The notes: a model not told the origin generated them from the letters alone. 64,000 nucleotides of DNA from Elephas maximus indicus (GCF_024166365.1 NC_064838.1:3551501-3615500), one strand, 5' to 3'; counted from the first letter of the stretch, positions 1-12,512 are shown. Numbers and translations: made by a program.

Positions 1-179
1 GGATTAGTTCTATTTTAAATAGTTATATTTGATAGATTTATAACTGCTATCTTACTGTTTGTCCAACCTGTTCTGTGTTCTGTTTCTCTTTCATGCGTTC
101 TTCTGGATTAATTAATTTTTTTATTATGCTGTTTTTCTCTCTACTATTTGTACATATTACTTACGCACCCTGCTGCTGC

Positions 180-374
180 TGCTGCATGCGGCTGAGTCAA
201 TTTTGACTCATAGCACCCCTGTAGGACAGAGTAAAACCGCCCCATAGGAAAGGCTGTAATCTTTACAGGAGCAGATCACCAGGGCTTTTCTCCTGCAGAG
301 TGGCTGGTGGATTCCAACCTCTGCCTTTTTAGGTAGTAGCCAAGTGCTTACCTATTGCACCACCAGAGCCTCTT
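180..374 (-). repeat. AfroSINE-like tRNA-derived SINE, old copy
   Basis: Read on the minus strand this has the family order: a box-like head ending in 'caccaccagagcc' on the plus strand, then the GGTGGATT block, then a tail at 'tgactcatagcacccctgta'. It carries an extra ~40-bp middle segment ('ggctgtaatctttacaggag') shared with other long copies in the window. It is diverged, so probably old. Confidence 0.8.
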
Positions 375-380
375 ATTTGT

Positions 381-508
381 ACCCTAGAGACTACAAATGC
401 ACCTTTACTTATCAGAGTCTAATATAAATAAGTTATTTTTTTCTACCCTAGCGACTACAAATGCACCTTTACTTATCAGAGTCCAATATAAATAAGTTAT
501 TTTTTTCT
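381..508. repeat. 64-bp tandem duplication, two copies
   Basis: The block starting 'accctagagactacaaatgc' at 381 recurs at 445 with a period of exactly 64 bp. The two copies differ at very few positions (for example gaga/gcga and gtct/gtcc), which suggests a recent event. It lies in an LMBR1 intron, next to a SINE. Confidence 0.9.
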
Positions 509-739
509 ACTACCTGAACTTTATTTACCCTCTTTTATGTTACTGTTATAATTTATTTTAAATCTACATTATTTACCCCACAAGATGAGGAAGTCAGTAT
601 CACTACCACCATCATCATCATCATCGTTCTGTATAGTCACTATTTGCTTAGATTTTCCAACAAATTTGTTCTTGTTGATGTTCTCTTTTCCTCGTGATTT
701 TAATATTTCCGTTGATCACTTGACTTCTGCTTGAAAAAC

Positions 740-958
740 ACCCTTAAGTGCTGGACTACTAACCAAAAAGTTGGCAGTTCAAACCCAGCCAGAGGCACCT
801 CAGAAGTAAGACCTGGCTACGTGTTTCTGAAAGATGCTGTTGAGTGGATTCCAACTCATGGTGACCCCAAACATGTCTTGAAAACTCTATAGAACAGTTC
901 TGCTCTGCTCACATGGAGTCACCATGAGTTGGAATCCACTCGACGGCATCTAACAGTA
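740..958 (+). repeat. AfroSINE-like SINE, long form
   Basis: Family landmarks occur in order on the plus strand: 'taagtgctggactactaacc', 'ttggcagttcaaaccca' and 'gagttggaatccactcgacg'. The middle holds an extra copy of the 'ggattccaactcatggtgac' motif, so this may be two fused partial copies. Confidence 0.75.
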
Positions 959-959
959 G

Positions 960-1788
960 TAGTATTTCATTTAGTGCCCATTTGCTGGCAATGAATTCTC
1001 TCAGTTTTTGTTCATTTATCTGAAAACATTTTTATTTTGCCTTCACAGTTGCCTTTACTGATTGAAATTTTTCTGTGGTGATTGTTTTGTTTCAACACTG
1101 AAGATGTGATTTCAGTGTCTTCTCGTTTCTGATTAAAAGTCATTTTATTGTCCTTTTGAAGGGCTTTTCAGATTTTCTTTTTGTCTTTGTTTAACAGTTT
1201 TGCTCTGATGTGCAGAGGTTTGATTTTCTTTGTATTTATCCTTCTTGAGATCTGTGGTGCTTCTTAAGTCTGTCGGCTTGATGTCTCCCGTCCTTTGGGG
1301 AAAATTCTTGGTCATTATCTCATCAAATATTGCCTCTGTCTCATTCTCTTTTTTTCCTTCTGACTCCAGTTATACATATGCTAGACCTTTTCACTCATTC
1401 TTTTCTGTATTTTCCCTCCCTTTTTTTATTTCCATGCTTTGGTCTGTGATATTTTCTAGTGATCTCTATGCCATTTCACTGTCTTTTTAGGTACATCGTA
1501 ATTGTGGTCAAAACTATCTATTGAATTCTTAACTGTAATTAGTGAAACTTTAATTTTACAATTTCCTTTTCATTCTTTTTTATAGATTCACATTCCCTTT
1601 TGAAATTCATTGTATTGTCACTTATTATGTTGGATATATTAATCAGTTATTTCAGGTTCTCTTTCTGGTAAGTCCAATATCTGGATCAACTGTGTGTGTG
1701 TTTCTTTTTTTTTTCTTCTTTGTCCTGTCTCCTGGAAATTTGGGATTGAATACCAGACATTTTTTATACAAAATTTAGAAGCTCTAGA
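960..1788 (-). mobile_element. Old L1 (L1M/HAL1-type) fragment, left half
   Basis: T-rich text resembling the antisense of an old L1 ORF1 or 5' region, for example 'cttggtcattatctcatcaaatattgcctc' style phrases. The same element resumes at 9325, after the younger L1 that was inserted into it. The family name is a guess from recognised phrases. No intact frame remains. Confidence 0.5.
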
Positions 1789-2792
1789 TGATATTTCCTT
1801 TTTTTTTTTATAATTTTTGTTGTGCTTTAAGTGAAAGTTCACAAATCAAATCAGTCTCTCACTCAAAAACCCATATTCACCTTGCTACACACTCCCAGTT
1901 ACTCTCCCCCTAATGATACAGCCTACTGTCTACTTCCACTCTCTTTTTTCGTGTCCATTTCGCCAGCTCCTCACACCCTCCACCCTCTCATCTCCCCTCC
2001 AGGCAGGAGATGCAAACATAGTCTCAAGTGTCCACCTGATCCAAGAAGCTCACTCCTCACCAGCATCCCTCTCCAACCCATTGTCCAGTGCAATCCCTGT
2101 CTGAAGAGTTGGCTTTGGGAATGGTTCCTGTCCTGGGCCAACAGAAGGTCTGGGGGCCATGACCACCATGGTCCTTCTAGTCTCAGTCAGACCATTAAGT
2201 CTGGTCTTTTTACGAGAATTTGGGGTCTGCATCCCACTGCTCTCCTGTTCCCTCAGGGGTTCTCTGTTGTGTTCCCTGTCAGGGCAGTCATCGGTTGTAG
2301 CCAGGTATCATCTAGTTCTTCCGGTCTCAGGTTCATGTAGTCTTTGGTTCATGTGGCCCTTTCTGTCTCTTGGGCTTGTAATCGCCTTGTGTCCTTGGTA
2401 TTCTTCATTCTCCTTTGATCCAGGTGGGTTGAGACCAATTGATGCATCTTAGATGGCTGCTTGGTAGCGTTTAAGACCCCAGACGCCACCCTTCAAAGTG
2501 GGATGCAGAATGTTTTCTTAATAGATTTTATTATGCCAATTGACTTAGATGTCCCCTGAAACCATGGTCCCCAAACCCCCACCCCTGCTACGCTGGCCTT
2601 CGAAGCATTCCGTTTATTCAGGAAACTTCTTTGCTTTTGCTTTAGTCCAATTGTGCTGACCTCTCCTGTATTGTGTGCTGTCTTTCCCTTCATCTAAAGT
2701 AGTTCTTATCTACTATCGAATTAGTGAATGCCCCTCTCCCACCTTCCCTCCCTCCCCCCGCCTCATAACCACAAAAGAATGTTTTCTTCTCA

Positions 2793-5700
2793 GTTTAAAC
2801 TGTTTCTCAAGTTCTTATAATAGTGGTCTTATATGATATTTGTCCTTTTGCAACTGACTGCTTTCACTCAGCATAATGCCTTCCAGGTTCCTCCACGTTA
2901 TGAAATGTTTCAAAGATTCCTCACTGTTCTTTATCGATGCATAGTATTCCATTGTGTGAATATACCATAATTTATTTATCCGTTCCTCTGTTGATGGGCA
3001 CCTTGGTTGCTTCCATCATTTTGCTATTGTAAGCAGTGCTGCAGTAAATATGGGTGTGCATATATATCTGTTTGTATAAAGGCTCTTATTTCTCTAGGAT
3101 ATATCGCAAGCAGTGGGATTGCTGGATCGTATGGTAGTTCTTTTTCTAGCTTTTTAAGGAAGTGCCAAATCGATTTCCAAAGTGGTTGTACCATTTTACA
3201 TTCCCACCAGCAGTGTATAAATATTCCAGTCTCTCCACAGCCTCTCCAACATTTATTATTTTGTGTTTTTTCGATTAATGCGAGGCTTGTTGGAGTGAGA
3301 TGAAATCTCATTGTAGTTTTAATCTGCATTTCTCTAATGGCGAATGATTGTGAACATTTCCTCATATATCTGTTAGCTACATGAATGTCTTCTTTAGTGA
3401 AGTGTCTATTCATATCTTTTGCCCATTTTTTGATTGGGTTCTTTGTCTTTTTGCAGTTGAGTTTTTGCAGTATCGTATAGATTTCAGAGATCAGGCGCTG
3501 ATCAGAAATGTCATAGCTAAAAACTTTTTCCCAGTCTGTAGGTAGTCTTTTTACACTTTTGCTGAAGTCTTTGGATGAGCATAGGGGCTTGATTTTTAGG
3601 AGCTCCCAGTTATCTAGTTTTTCTTCTACATTCTTTATAATGTTTTGTATACTGTTTATGCCATGTGTTAGGGCTCCTAATGTTGTCCCTATTTTTTCTT
3701 CCATGATCTTTATCATTTTAGATTTTATGTTTGGGTCTTTGATGCTTTTTGAGTTCGTTTTTGTGCATGGAGTGAAGTATGGATCTTGTTTCCTTTTTTG
3801 CAGATGGATATCCATTTATGCCAGCACCATTCGTTAAAAACACTGTCTTTTCCCCACTTAACTGTTTTGGGGGCTTTGTCAAATACCATCTGCTCATATG
3901 TGGATGGATTTATGTCTGGATTCTCATTTCTGTTCCGTTGTTCCCTGTATCTGTTGTTGTACCAGTACCAGGCTGTTTTGACTACTGTGGCGGTATAATA
4001 GGTTCTAAAATCAGGTAAAGTAAGGCGTCCCACTTTGTACCTCTTTTGCAGTAATGCCTTATTTATCCGGGGCCTCTTTTCCTTCCATATGAAGTTGGTG
4101 ATTTGTTTCTCCATTTCATTAAAGAATGTCGTTGGGATTTGGATCAGAATTGCATTAAATGTATAGATTGCTTTTGGTAGAATAGACATATTTATAACGT
4201 TAAGTCTTCCTGTCCACGATCAAGGTATGTTCTTCCACTTACGTAAGTCTCTGTTGGTTTCTTGCAGAAGTGTATTGTAATTTTCTTTATATAAGTCTTT
4301 TACATCCTGGTAAGGTTTATTCCTAAGTATTTTATCTTCTTGGGGGCTACTGTAAAGGACATTGATTTGGTGATTTCCTCTTCGATGTTCTTTTTGTTGG
4401 TGTAGAGGAATCCAACTGATTTTTGTATGTTTACCTTGTATCCCAATACTCTGCTGAAGTAGTTTTATTAGTTTCAGTAGATTTCTGGAGGATACCTTAG
4501 GGTTTTCTGAGTATAAGATCATGTCATCTGCAAATAGAGATACTTTGACTTCTTCCTTGCCATTCTGGATGCCCTTTATTTCTTTATCTAGCCTGATTGC
4601 TCTGCCTAGGACTTCCAGCACAATGTTGAGTAAGAGTGGTGATAAAGGGCATCCTTGTTTTGTTCCCGATCCCAGTGGGAATGCTTTCAGGCTCTCTCCA
4701 TTTAGGGTGATGTTGGCTGTTGGCTTTGTATCCCAAAACCCAATATAAATGCCCTTCATTATGTTGAGGAATTTCCCTTCTATTCCTATTTTGCTGAGAG
4801 TTTTTAATCATGACTAAGTGTTGGACTTTGTCAAATGCCTTTTCTGCATCAATTGATAAAATCATGTGATTCTTGTGTTTTGTTTTGTTTATGTGGTGGA
4901 TTACATTAATTGTTTTTCTAATGTTGATCCATCCCTGCATACCTGGTATGAATCCCACTTGGTCATGGTGAATTATTTTTTTGATATGTTGTTGAATTCT
5001 ATTGGCTATAATTTTGTTGAGGATTTTTGCATCTACATTCATGAGGGATATAGGTCTATAGTTTTCTTGTGGTGTCTTCACCTAGCTTTGGTATCAGGCT
5101 TCATAGAATGAGTTTGGTAGTATTCCGTCCTTTTCTATGCTCTGAAATACCTTTGGTAGTAGTGGTGTTAACTCTTCTCTCAATGTTTGGTAGAACTCTG
5201 CAGTGAAGCCGTCCGGACCAGGGCTTTTTTTTGTTGGGAGTTTTTTGATTACCTTTTCAATGTCTTCTTCTGTTACAGGTCTATTTAGTTGTTCTAACTG
5301 TTTGTGTTAGTTTAGGTAGGTAGTGTGTTTCTAGGAATTCATCCATTTCTTCTAGGTTTTCAAATTTGAGTATAGTAATCTGATGTGATTCTTTTAATTT
5401 CAGTTGGGTCTCTTGTGATATTGCCCCCTCTCATTTCTTATTCAGCTTGTGTGCTGCTTCTCCTATTCTTCTTTTGTCAGTTTGGCCAGTGGTTTATCAA
5501 TTTTGTTGATTTTTTCAAAAAACCAGCTTTTGGTCTTCTTAACTCTTTCAATTGTTTTTCTGTTTTGTAGTTCATTTAGTTCTGCTCTAAGTTTTATTAT
5601 TTGTTTTCTTCTGGTGCCTCTGGGTTTGTTTTGTTGCTCTCTTTCTTTTTGTTGAAGTTGTAGGGATAATTCTTTGATGTGGGCCCTTTCTTCTTTTTGG

Positions 5701-6617
5701 ATGTGTGCATTTATTGATATAAATTGGCCTCTGAGCACCACTTTTGCTTTGTCCCAAAGGTTCTGATGGGAAGTGTTTTCATTCTCATTGGATTCTCTGA
5801 ATTTGTTTATTCCATCCTTAATGTCTTCTATAATCCAGTCGTTTTTGAGCAAGGTATTGTTCAGTTTCCAAGTGTTTGATTTTTCTTTTCCCTGCTTTTC
5901 CTGTTATTGATTTCCACTTTTATGGCCTTATGGTCAGGAAAGATGCTTTGTAATATTTCAATGTTTTGGATTCTGCGAAGGCTTGCTTTATGACTTAATA
6001 TGTGGTCTATTCTAGAGAATGTTCCATGTGCACTAGAAAAGAAAGTATACTTGTTTGCTACTGGGTGGAGTGTTCTGTATATGTCTACGAGGTCAAGTTG
6101 GTTGGTTGTGGCATTTAGATCTTCCATGTCTTTATTCAGCTTCTTTCCGGATGTCCTGTTCTTCACCGAAAGTGATGTGCTGAAGTCTCCTACTATAATT
6201 GTGGAGCTGTCTATCTCACTTTTCAATGCTGGTAGAGTTTGTTTTATGTATCTTGCAGCCCTGTCATTGGGTGCATAAATATTTAATATGGTTATACCTT
6301 CTTGGTGTATTGTCCCTTTAATCATTATATAGTGTCCTTCGTTAGCCTTTCTGATGAATTTAACTTTAGTCTATTTTGTCAGAAATTAATATTGCCACTG
6401 CTGCTCTTTTTTGATTGTTGTTTGCTTGATATATTTTTTTCCATCCTTTGAGTTTTAGTTTGTGTGTGTCTTTAAGTCTAAGGCATGTCTCCTGTAGGCA
6501 GCATATCGACGGATCTTGTTTTTTAATCCATTCTGTCACTCTCTGTCTCTTTATTGGTGCGTTTAGTCCGTTTATATTTATGGCAATTATGGATAGGTAT
6601 GAATTTAGTGCTGTCAT
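2793..6617 (-). pseudogene. L1 ORF2 (endonuclease/reverse transcriptase), broken
   Basis: ORF2 encodes the L1 endonuclease and reverse transcriptase needed for target-primed reverse transcription. The frame starts at 6617 (MTALNSYLSIIAININGLNA). It survives only in pieces: 6617-6366, 6325-5861, 5852-5463, 5081-4584, 4759-4220, 4189-3725 and 3815-3024. The endonuclease block carries IIVGDF and SRIDHIL. The reverse transcriptase block carries [13 protein letters not shown] and the catalytic FADD motif at 4534-4523. The lower end is inferred from the usual ~1275-residue length. Several frameshifts make it non-functional. Confidence 0.9.
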
Positions 6618-7054
6618 TTTGATGTCTTTTTGTTGTGTGTTGTTGACAGTTTCTTTTTCCCACTTGATTTTATGTGCTGAGTAGATTTTCTTTATCTATT
6701 GTCCTTTCCTCATATTTGTTGTTGTTGCCTTTGTTTCTGCTGAGTCTGTATTTTTCCCTTGTATTTTATTTTAATGAGTAGGATAGTTTGTCTCCTCTGT
6801 GGTTACCTTATTATTTACCCCTATTTTTCTAAATTTGAAACTAACTTTTATTTCTTTGTGTCGCCATATCTTCCTCTTCATATGGAAGGTAGGTGTATGA
6901 TTACATTTCTTTGTCCCTCTTTATTATTTTAATGTTGCCTTCTTTAAAATAATAACATTACTATTACCCTGTTTTGGGCTTTTTTTTTTTTTTTCTTTGT
7001 TTTTGACTTCTGGTTGCTCTGCCCAGTGTTGTAGTCTTGGATTGATACCTGATA

Positions 7055-8067
7055 TTATTGATTTTCTAACCAAAGAACTCCCTTTAGTATTTCTTGTAGT
7101 TTTGGTTTGGTTGTTACGAGTGCCCTAAACTTGTGTTTATCTGGAAATGTCTTAATTTCACCTTCATATTTAAGAGACAGTTTTGCTGGATATATGATCA
7201 TTGGCAGGCAGTTTTTTTCCTTAAGTTTTTTAAATGTGTCATCCCATTGCCTTCTTCCCTGCATGGTTTCTGCCGAGTAGTCCGAGCTTATTCTTATTGG
7301 CTCTCCTTTGTAGGTCACCTTTCGTTTATCCCTCGCTGCTCTTATAATTGTCTCTTTATCTTTGGTTTTGGCAAATTTGATTATAATATGTCTTGGTGAC
7401 TTTCTTTTAAAATCTACCTTATGTGGAGTTTGATGAGCATCTTGGATAGATATCTTCTGATCTTTCACGATATCAGGGAAGTTTTCTGCCATCAAATCTT
7501 CAACAATTTTCTCTGTATTTTCTGTTATCCCTCCCTTTTCTGGTATTCCAATCACTCGTAGGTTATTTCTCTTGATAGAGTTGCACGTGAACCTTAAATT
7601 TTCTTCATTTTTTAAAATTCCTTTATCTTATTTTTCTTCAAATATATTAGTGCCAAGTGATTTATCTTCAAGTTCAGAAATTCTAGCTTCTACTTGCTCA
7701 ATTCTGCTCCTCTGAGTTTCTATTGAGTTATCTAATTCTGTAATTTTATTGTTAATCTTCTGAATTTCTGATTGCTGTCTATGGATTTTTCCAGCTTATT
7801 AAACTTTTCATCATGTTCCTGAATAATCTTTCTAATTTCTTCAGTTGCTTTATCTGTGTGTTCCTTGGCGTGTTCTGCGTAGTGTCTCATTTCTTTCCTG
7901 ATATCTTGAAGGGTTCTGTATATTAAACTTTTGTATTCTGCATCTGATAATTCCAGGAATGCACTTTCATCTAGAAGATCCCTGGATCCTTTGTTTCGAG
8001 AGCCTGTTGAGGTGACCATGGCCTGTTTCTTTATGTGACTTGATATTGACTGTTTTCTCAGAGCCAT
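7055..8067 (-). pseudogene. L1 ORF1 (RNA-binding protein), broken
   Basis: ORF1 normally makes the coiled-coil RNA chaperone of the L1 particle. The start at 8067 (MALRKQSISSHIKK) opens a 111-codon frame with a charged helical stretch (KEMRHYAEHAKEHTDKATEE). The frame is lost between 7731 and 7556. It resumes as a 166-codon C-terminal domain (7555-7055) containing ENFPDIVKDQK and YPAKLSLKYEGE and ending LWLENQ. The total span of ~337 codons matches the usual ORF1 length. The break makes it inactive. Confidence 0.88.
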
Positions 8068-9324
8068 CTATACATTATTGTATTAGTATCTGCTTGCTTA
8101 CTGTGTCGTAGCTGCTTGCTTTGTTTTGTTTTGGTATAACCCTGTGGGTTGCTTGAGTGAGCTAGGTTGATTATTTTTGCCTTTGGAGCTCTGGTGTCCT
8201 TTCCCCAGCTGGCTAGATCTGTTTTCAGGTATATCAGTCTAGGAGTCCCTTCAGTTTTCTCATATGAATTCAGCTCCGGTTTCATCAAGTGTGTGATACA
8301 GGCTCTGTCGTACAGTCTTAGAGGGGCAGGGGTGATTGGCGTATATATTGGTATCTGGGTGCAGCAGGGGGTCACGCTCTGAGCAAGGCAGGGAGCTGAG
8401 AACCGACCCCCAAGCGTCTCTGAGGAAAACGCATCTCTGTTCCCTAGAGCGTGCTGATGGGTAGGTTCTACAGAGGGATCATGGGCACCCAAGGTTTTTG
8501 GTTGTAAGTACTGGGAGGTACCAGTTATCTTTGGACCCCTGTCGCAGGTGGCTGGGTGACCTCAGTGAAGGTACCAGTCCTTAGGTCCCTGATGTGGGTA
8601 GGTGAGGATCTTGTTTAATAGGCAAAGCAGTGTCAAACATCGTATAGCCACCTCTCCACCGCAGAGCTGAAATGGTTGGAGTTTGCCAACAAGGGCCTAT
8701 TCTCCTGAAATAGGCCCACACAGGTCCATGCAGAAGGGAAATGTGCTCAAGGTCCACGGATGGTTTATGCCTGGACAGGAGCCGCTTCTGTCCTGATCTA
8801 CCCTGGTTAATGGAGGTAGCAAATTATCCTTTCCCCCCAGTTGCAAATTTTTTCCTCCCCAAGGCCAGGAGGATGGCTCTAGGTGCTCACCAGGGTCTGG
8901 CTCAGGCCCAGGGATTCAGCTGCTGAAGCTGGCTTGGGGGTGGGTGGGTGCGGTAAAACATACGCAAGTCCTTAGCTTTTGCCAGTTACGCCGTTCTCCT
9001 CAGGTTCCAGAGGTGTGAGTTGGCTGTGTCCTCGCTTATTCTCACCGAGGAAACTGCGGCGGAACGCTAGTACCAGTCTGCCACTCTGGGGATGGTGCTT
9101 GTGGGCTCCTCACAATTCAGGTCTGGTAACTCCTCTCCACTTCTGAAAGTTCTCTTCCTCCTCCTGCCCCTCAGTTCATTGTCTAAGCTTGCCTTTGATG
9201 CTCAGGGCTCCCAGTTTGTCACAAATACACTCGTTTCACTTGTTTTTTTGGGTCTTTGCTGTAAAGAGGGCTCACCGGAATTGTCTATTTATTCCGCCAT
9301 CTTGGCTCTGCCTGATATTTCCTT

Positions 9325-10135
9325 ATTTTAGACAGGATTTACTTTTACTCTGGCAGGCAATTGTAGCAGGGACAAATCAGATTTAATTTATCTAGGCTTG
9401 AGATCATTTGAGGCTGGGTTTTGGTCTTTGTGAGGATTGGTCTATTTCTGGTTTGGCATTAATCCTTGGCTATAGGATTCTTTGGTCCCAACTGAAAGTC
9501 TGGTTGTCTTGTTTTTCCTTTTGATCGCATCTTCTTCACTGACGGGCAACTCTAGATTTTGCTTCCCGAGGAACATGAGCCTTGCAGAAGCTTTGCTTAG
9601 CTTCTCTGCCTCTCAGCTCATATTTTCTGAACCCCTTAGCCTCTGGTGCCTTGAAGGGGAAGGTGACACTGAATGTCTGGCTCACCTCTTCACCCTTTCC
9701 TTTTCTCTTTGATTATAATAAGGATCCCTGTTGGTGCAGTGGTTAAGTGCTCGGCTGCTAACTGAAAATTCAGTGGCTCAAGCCCACCAGCTGCTCTGCA
9801 GGAGAAAGATGTGGCAGTCTGCTTTCGTAAGGATTGCAGCCTTGGAAAGCCTATGGGATAGTTCTGCTTTACTCTGTAGGGTCGATATGAGTTGGTGTTG
9901 ACTCAACGGCACTAGGTATTTGTGTTATGATCGTAATATCTCAAGCTGTAGTTGCCTTGGTAACCCTAAACTCCAGTGTTGTCTCCTAGGCTCTGTTAAG
10001 CTTGCTGAAAGCTTTGCTTTAATATCTTTGCCATTTATTTAACTGCTTTCTGCTTGATTTCTCAGCCTCATAGGTCCATGTCTTACAGGGGAAAGTAGTA
10101 CAAAAGGGAAGTTTTATAGAATATTGGCCCTCAAG
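9325..10135 (-). mobile_element. Old L1 fragment, right half, with a SINE inside
   Basis: This continues the relic of 960-1788 beyond the younger L1. The text is again T-rich and of old-L1 type, and it is split by the SINE at 9720-9917. No open frame of interest. The boundary near 10135 is approximate. Confidence 0.45.
9720..9917 (+). repeat. AfroSINE-like SINE
   Basis: The head 'ccctgttggtgcagtggtta', the middle 'agcctatgggatagttctgc' and the tail 'gtcgatatgagttggtgttg' occur in order on the plus strand. Moderately diverged long form. Confidence 0.88.
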
Positions 10136-10635
10136 TTTTAGTTGTCTTGATAGTGCTTTGATAAATTCATGTAATCTTTTTTTTTTTTTAATTAAATTGC
10201 TCCACCTTTCCCAGTTGTCCTTGGGTTGAGGATTGGTGTGATATAGCTAGAAGTTTATTTCCAGCTTTTAGAAAACCAGAAGTGTTTTATCATTAGAATA
10301 TGGGATTAGAGATTTTTATTCTTGTTCCTTTATTAAAATATTTCTATACCAACATGTATATTTATTTAAAATACAAATATCTGTAAATTTTTAAAGTAAG
10401 GTATGTATTAATATATTTCCTTAAGAAGTGAAATGTCTTCATAGAGCTGAAATATAGCTATCACAGGATTGGAGCAAGCTGTTTTAAAAATTCAATTTTT
10501 TTAGTTTTGGGGAGAAAAATTTATTTTGAAAAAGAAATTACATATAATACTGATTGTAGCATTAAGGAATTAAAATGTGACTCTGGAGAGAATTTTTAGA
10601 AATTACTGAAATATTTTTATTTTCCCTTCTAATAG

Positions 10636-10712
10636 AGAGGCGAAAAAAGGCTTCAGCATGGGAACGAAATTTGGTGTATCCTGCTGTTATGGTCCTCCTT
10701 CTTATTGAGACA
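10636..10712 (+). CDS. LMBR1: LMBR1 coding exon (first in window)
   Basis: LMBR1 is a multi-pass membrane protein of the LMBR1/lipocalin-receptor-like family. Its own biochemical role is not well defined; the locus is famous because a distant limb enhancer of SHH lies in one of its introns. This exon follows the acceptor 'cccttctaatag' and ends at donor aca|gtaaga. After 2 bases of a split codon it reads ...RKKASAWERNLVYPAV followed by MVLLLIET, the start of a hydrophobic helix. It opens the C-terminal ~210 residues of what I recall as a ~490-residue protein. The sequence matches LMBR1 rather than its paralogue LMBR1L, which differs throughout this stretch. An alternative acceptor 2 bases downstream cannot be excluded. 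Earlier exons lie outside the window. Confidence 0.93.
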
Positions 10713-11341
10713 GTAAGAATTTATTTGCCTAGTTGCATAAAGCCAATTATGTTTTATTTATTTTTGCATTTGAGTATGGCAACCCCATCAGCTAAATGGT
10801 TTCTAGTGAACTTGTTTTCTAGCCACAGAATTAAAATCTATCTATGCCTTTATTTGTAAAAATTCAATAGAGTAAAAACGGAAAATTAATGGCAATTTTT
10901 AAAAAATCCACAAGATAATCTATTTCCTCATGAAAGCTAAAAATTCAGCCTTCTACTTCATAGAAAAAATAAGAAAAGACCGGTGTTGCTGACGCCCTCC
11001 CTGCTTCAGCCTCTCTGGAAAGCACAGTGCAAAGTACTTCTGGTGGTGTCTTAGCACTTTCTACATCTGTAGGCTTCTGAGGGGTTTTTTTTGTTCCCGT
11101 CAAGTGCGATCACTTAGTAAATGGGTCTCCATATTATTAGCTTTTGACATGATAATCATGTGCGGCATCTTTTAAGAATTTATTCTGGAGTTTTTGTAGA
11201 TAGTCTCCCGACTTGAGTGTTATGTAGAGTTCAGGTTTGCTCTATACTGAAACATACATTTGGTTATTTAGATTTTAATACATGTGTGGTGATAAAAAGC
11301 CCTTGAAATTGAGCACTAACGGCCCACTTTTTGTGTTGTAG

Positions 11342-11419
11342 TCCGTCTCGGTCCTCTTGGTGGCTTGTAATGTTCTTTGCCTGTTGGTTGATGAAACAGC
11401 GATGCCAAAGGGAACAAGG
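11342..11419 (+). CDS. LMBR1: LMBR1 coding exon
   Basis: This 78-bp exon (26 codons, phase 0 on both sides) lies between acceptor 'tgtgttgtag' and donor agg|gtaaag. It encodes SVSVLLVACNVLCLLV, which completes the transmembrane helix begun in the previous exon, then DETAMPKGTR, a polar loop. It is only 629 bp downstream of the preceding exon. The pattern of hydrophobic helix followed by a conserved acidic/polar loop fits LMBR1. Antisense frames over this exon are shadows. Confidence 0.95.
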
Positions 11420-11802
11420 GTAAAGTACAATGATTGAACGTGCTTTTCCTTTACAAAAGTGTGCTCCGTGTGTGCCCCGAATGTTTTCATACTCGGACAC
11501 TCACCGTTCTGGGTGTGTGTGCTTCAGGTGATCTGAATCTCTTTATGCAATGAGCCTTTATAAACAGTGTCTGTATACTGTGATTTTTGTTGCTAATTTT
11601 TTTATTTTGTATTTTTATTTTGTTTTTACATTCTAAAAAATATAACAAAAACCAAAAATCACTCCTCTTCCACATACAACTGCATCTTTTCTTCAAGTAT
11701 CATAGTTTCCTGTTAGATTTCATGTCAGAATTTACCCTGGTTTTATTGAAATTCATATTTGTGATTCTTTAAGAAAATGTCTACTCTAAAATAGTGAAGT
11801 TG

Positions 11803-12008
11803 TTGTTAGGTGCCAGCAAGTCATTTTTTGATTCATAGCAGAGCTACCCCACATGACAGAGTAGAACTGGCCCGTAAGGTTTTCTAGTCTGTAGTGTTTA
11901 CGGGAGAAGATGGGCAGGTCCTTCTTCCACAGAGCTGCTAGGTGAGTGTGAACCACTAACCTTTTGTTTAGCAGCCCAGGGCTTAACCCTTGTATTATCA
12001 GGGCTCCT
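11803..12008 (-). repeat. AfroSINE-like SINE, long form
   Basis: Begins with 'gttgttgttaggtgccagca', the reverse of the RTE-like tail, and ends 'tattatcagggctcc', the reverse of the head. It includes the middle insert 'gtctgtagtgtttacgggag'. It lies in an LMBR1 intron. Confidence 0.88.
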
Positions 12009-12510
12009 TAAAATAGTGATGTATAAAGACTATATTAGATGAGTTCATTGGGTTTGCAGAAGATCCAAATATATACCTTATAGAGATTTATGTTTTAAGA
12101 GAGTCACACATTTTATGAAACTGAATCAGAGTGTGTAGTTAATGGAAGGGAGATCAGAAATACTCCTTTTCTTGAATTATTTTTTTTGTATCTTGTTTAA
12201 AAAATGATGATTTTATTATATTCTGTCATTTCACCTATTTGAATATAGTCTTCAAATAGAAGATCGTTACCACTAAATATTCATATTTGGCATACTTTTT
12301 CTGGTGTCATGATAAAGTTTTAGATTCTTAATGAACATCTAAATTGGCATTTGTTATATTTTTCTTAGTCAATAGCTCTCCCATTCCCATAAAGATATTT
12401 TCAAAACTGTTTCATGCTTTTGTTGTCACAGATGAGGTATCTTTCTTATAGAAAAGCTGATACCTATCTTAATTCCTTCTTAGTCTGAGAAAAAGATACA
12501 TGTTCTTTGA
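12009..12510. other. Unique AT-rich intron stretch
   Basis: LMBR1 intron sequence between a SINE and the TG-rich tract. I see no exon, repeat or RNA gene in it. Confidence 0.6.
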
Positions 12511-12512
12511 AG

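Larger units (their letters stand above)
1801..9312 (-). mobile_element. Full-length L1 retrotransposon, minus orientation
   Basis: This 7.5-kb LINE-1 lies in an LMBR1 intron. On the minus strand the order is: 5' end with the 'ccaagatggcggaataaata' motif near 9280-9303, 5' UTR, ORF1 (8067 to ~7055), ORF2 (6617 to ~2793), 3' UTR and an A-tail, seen as a T-run at 1801-1810. The 12-bp sequence tgatatttcctt directly flanks it at 1789-1800 and 9313-9324. This is a perfect target-site duplication, so both ends are original and the insertion was complete. Both ORFs are now broken by several frameshifts and stops, so it is not autonomous. It sits inside an older L1 relic. Confidence 0.95.

Noticed and set aside
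1831..2340. 169-codon plus-strand frame
   Set aside because: It is antisense to the 3' UTR of the full-length L1, and the same text recurs at 22433. It is a repeat, not a gene.
3024..3815. 263-codon minus-strand frame as a cellular gene
   Set aside because: It is the C-terminal part of L1 ORF2 and continuous with the rest of the broken element.
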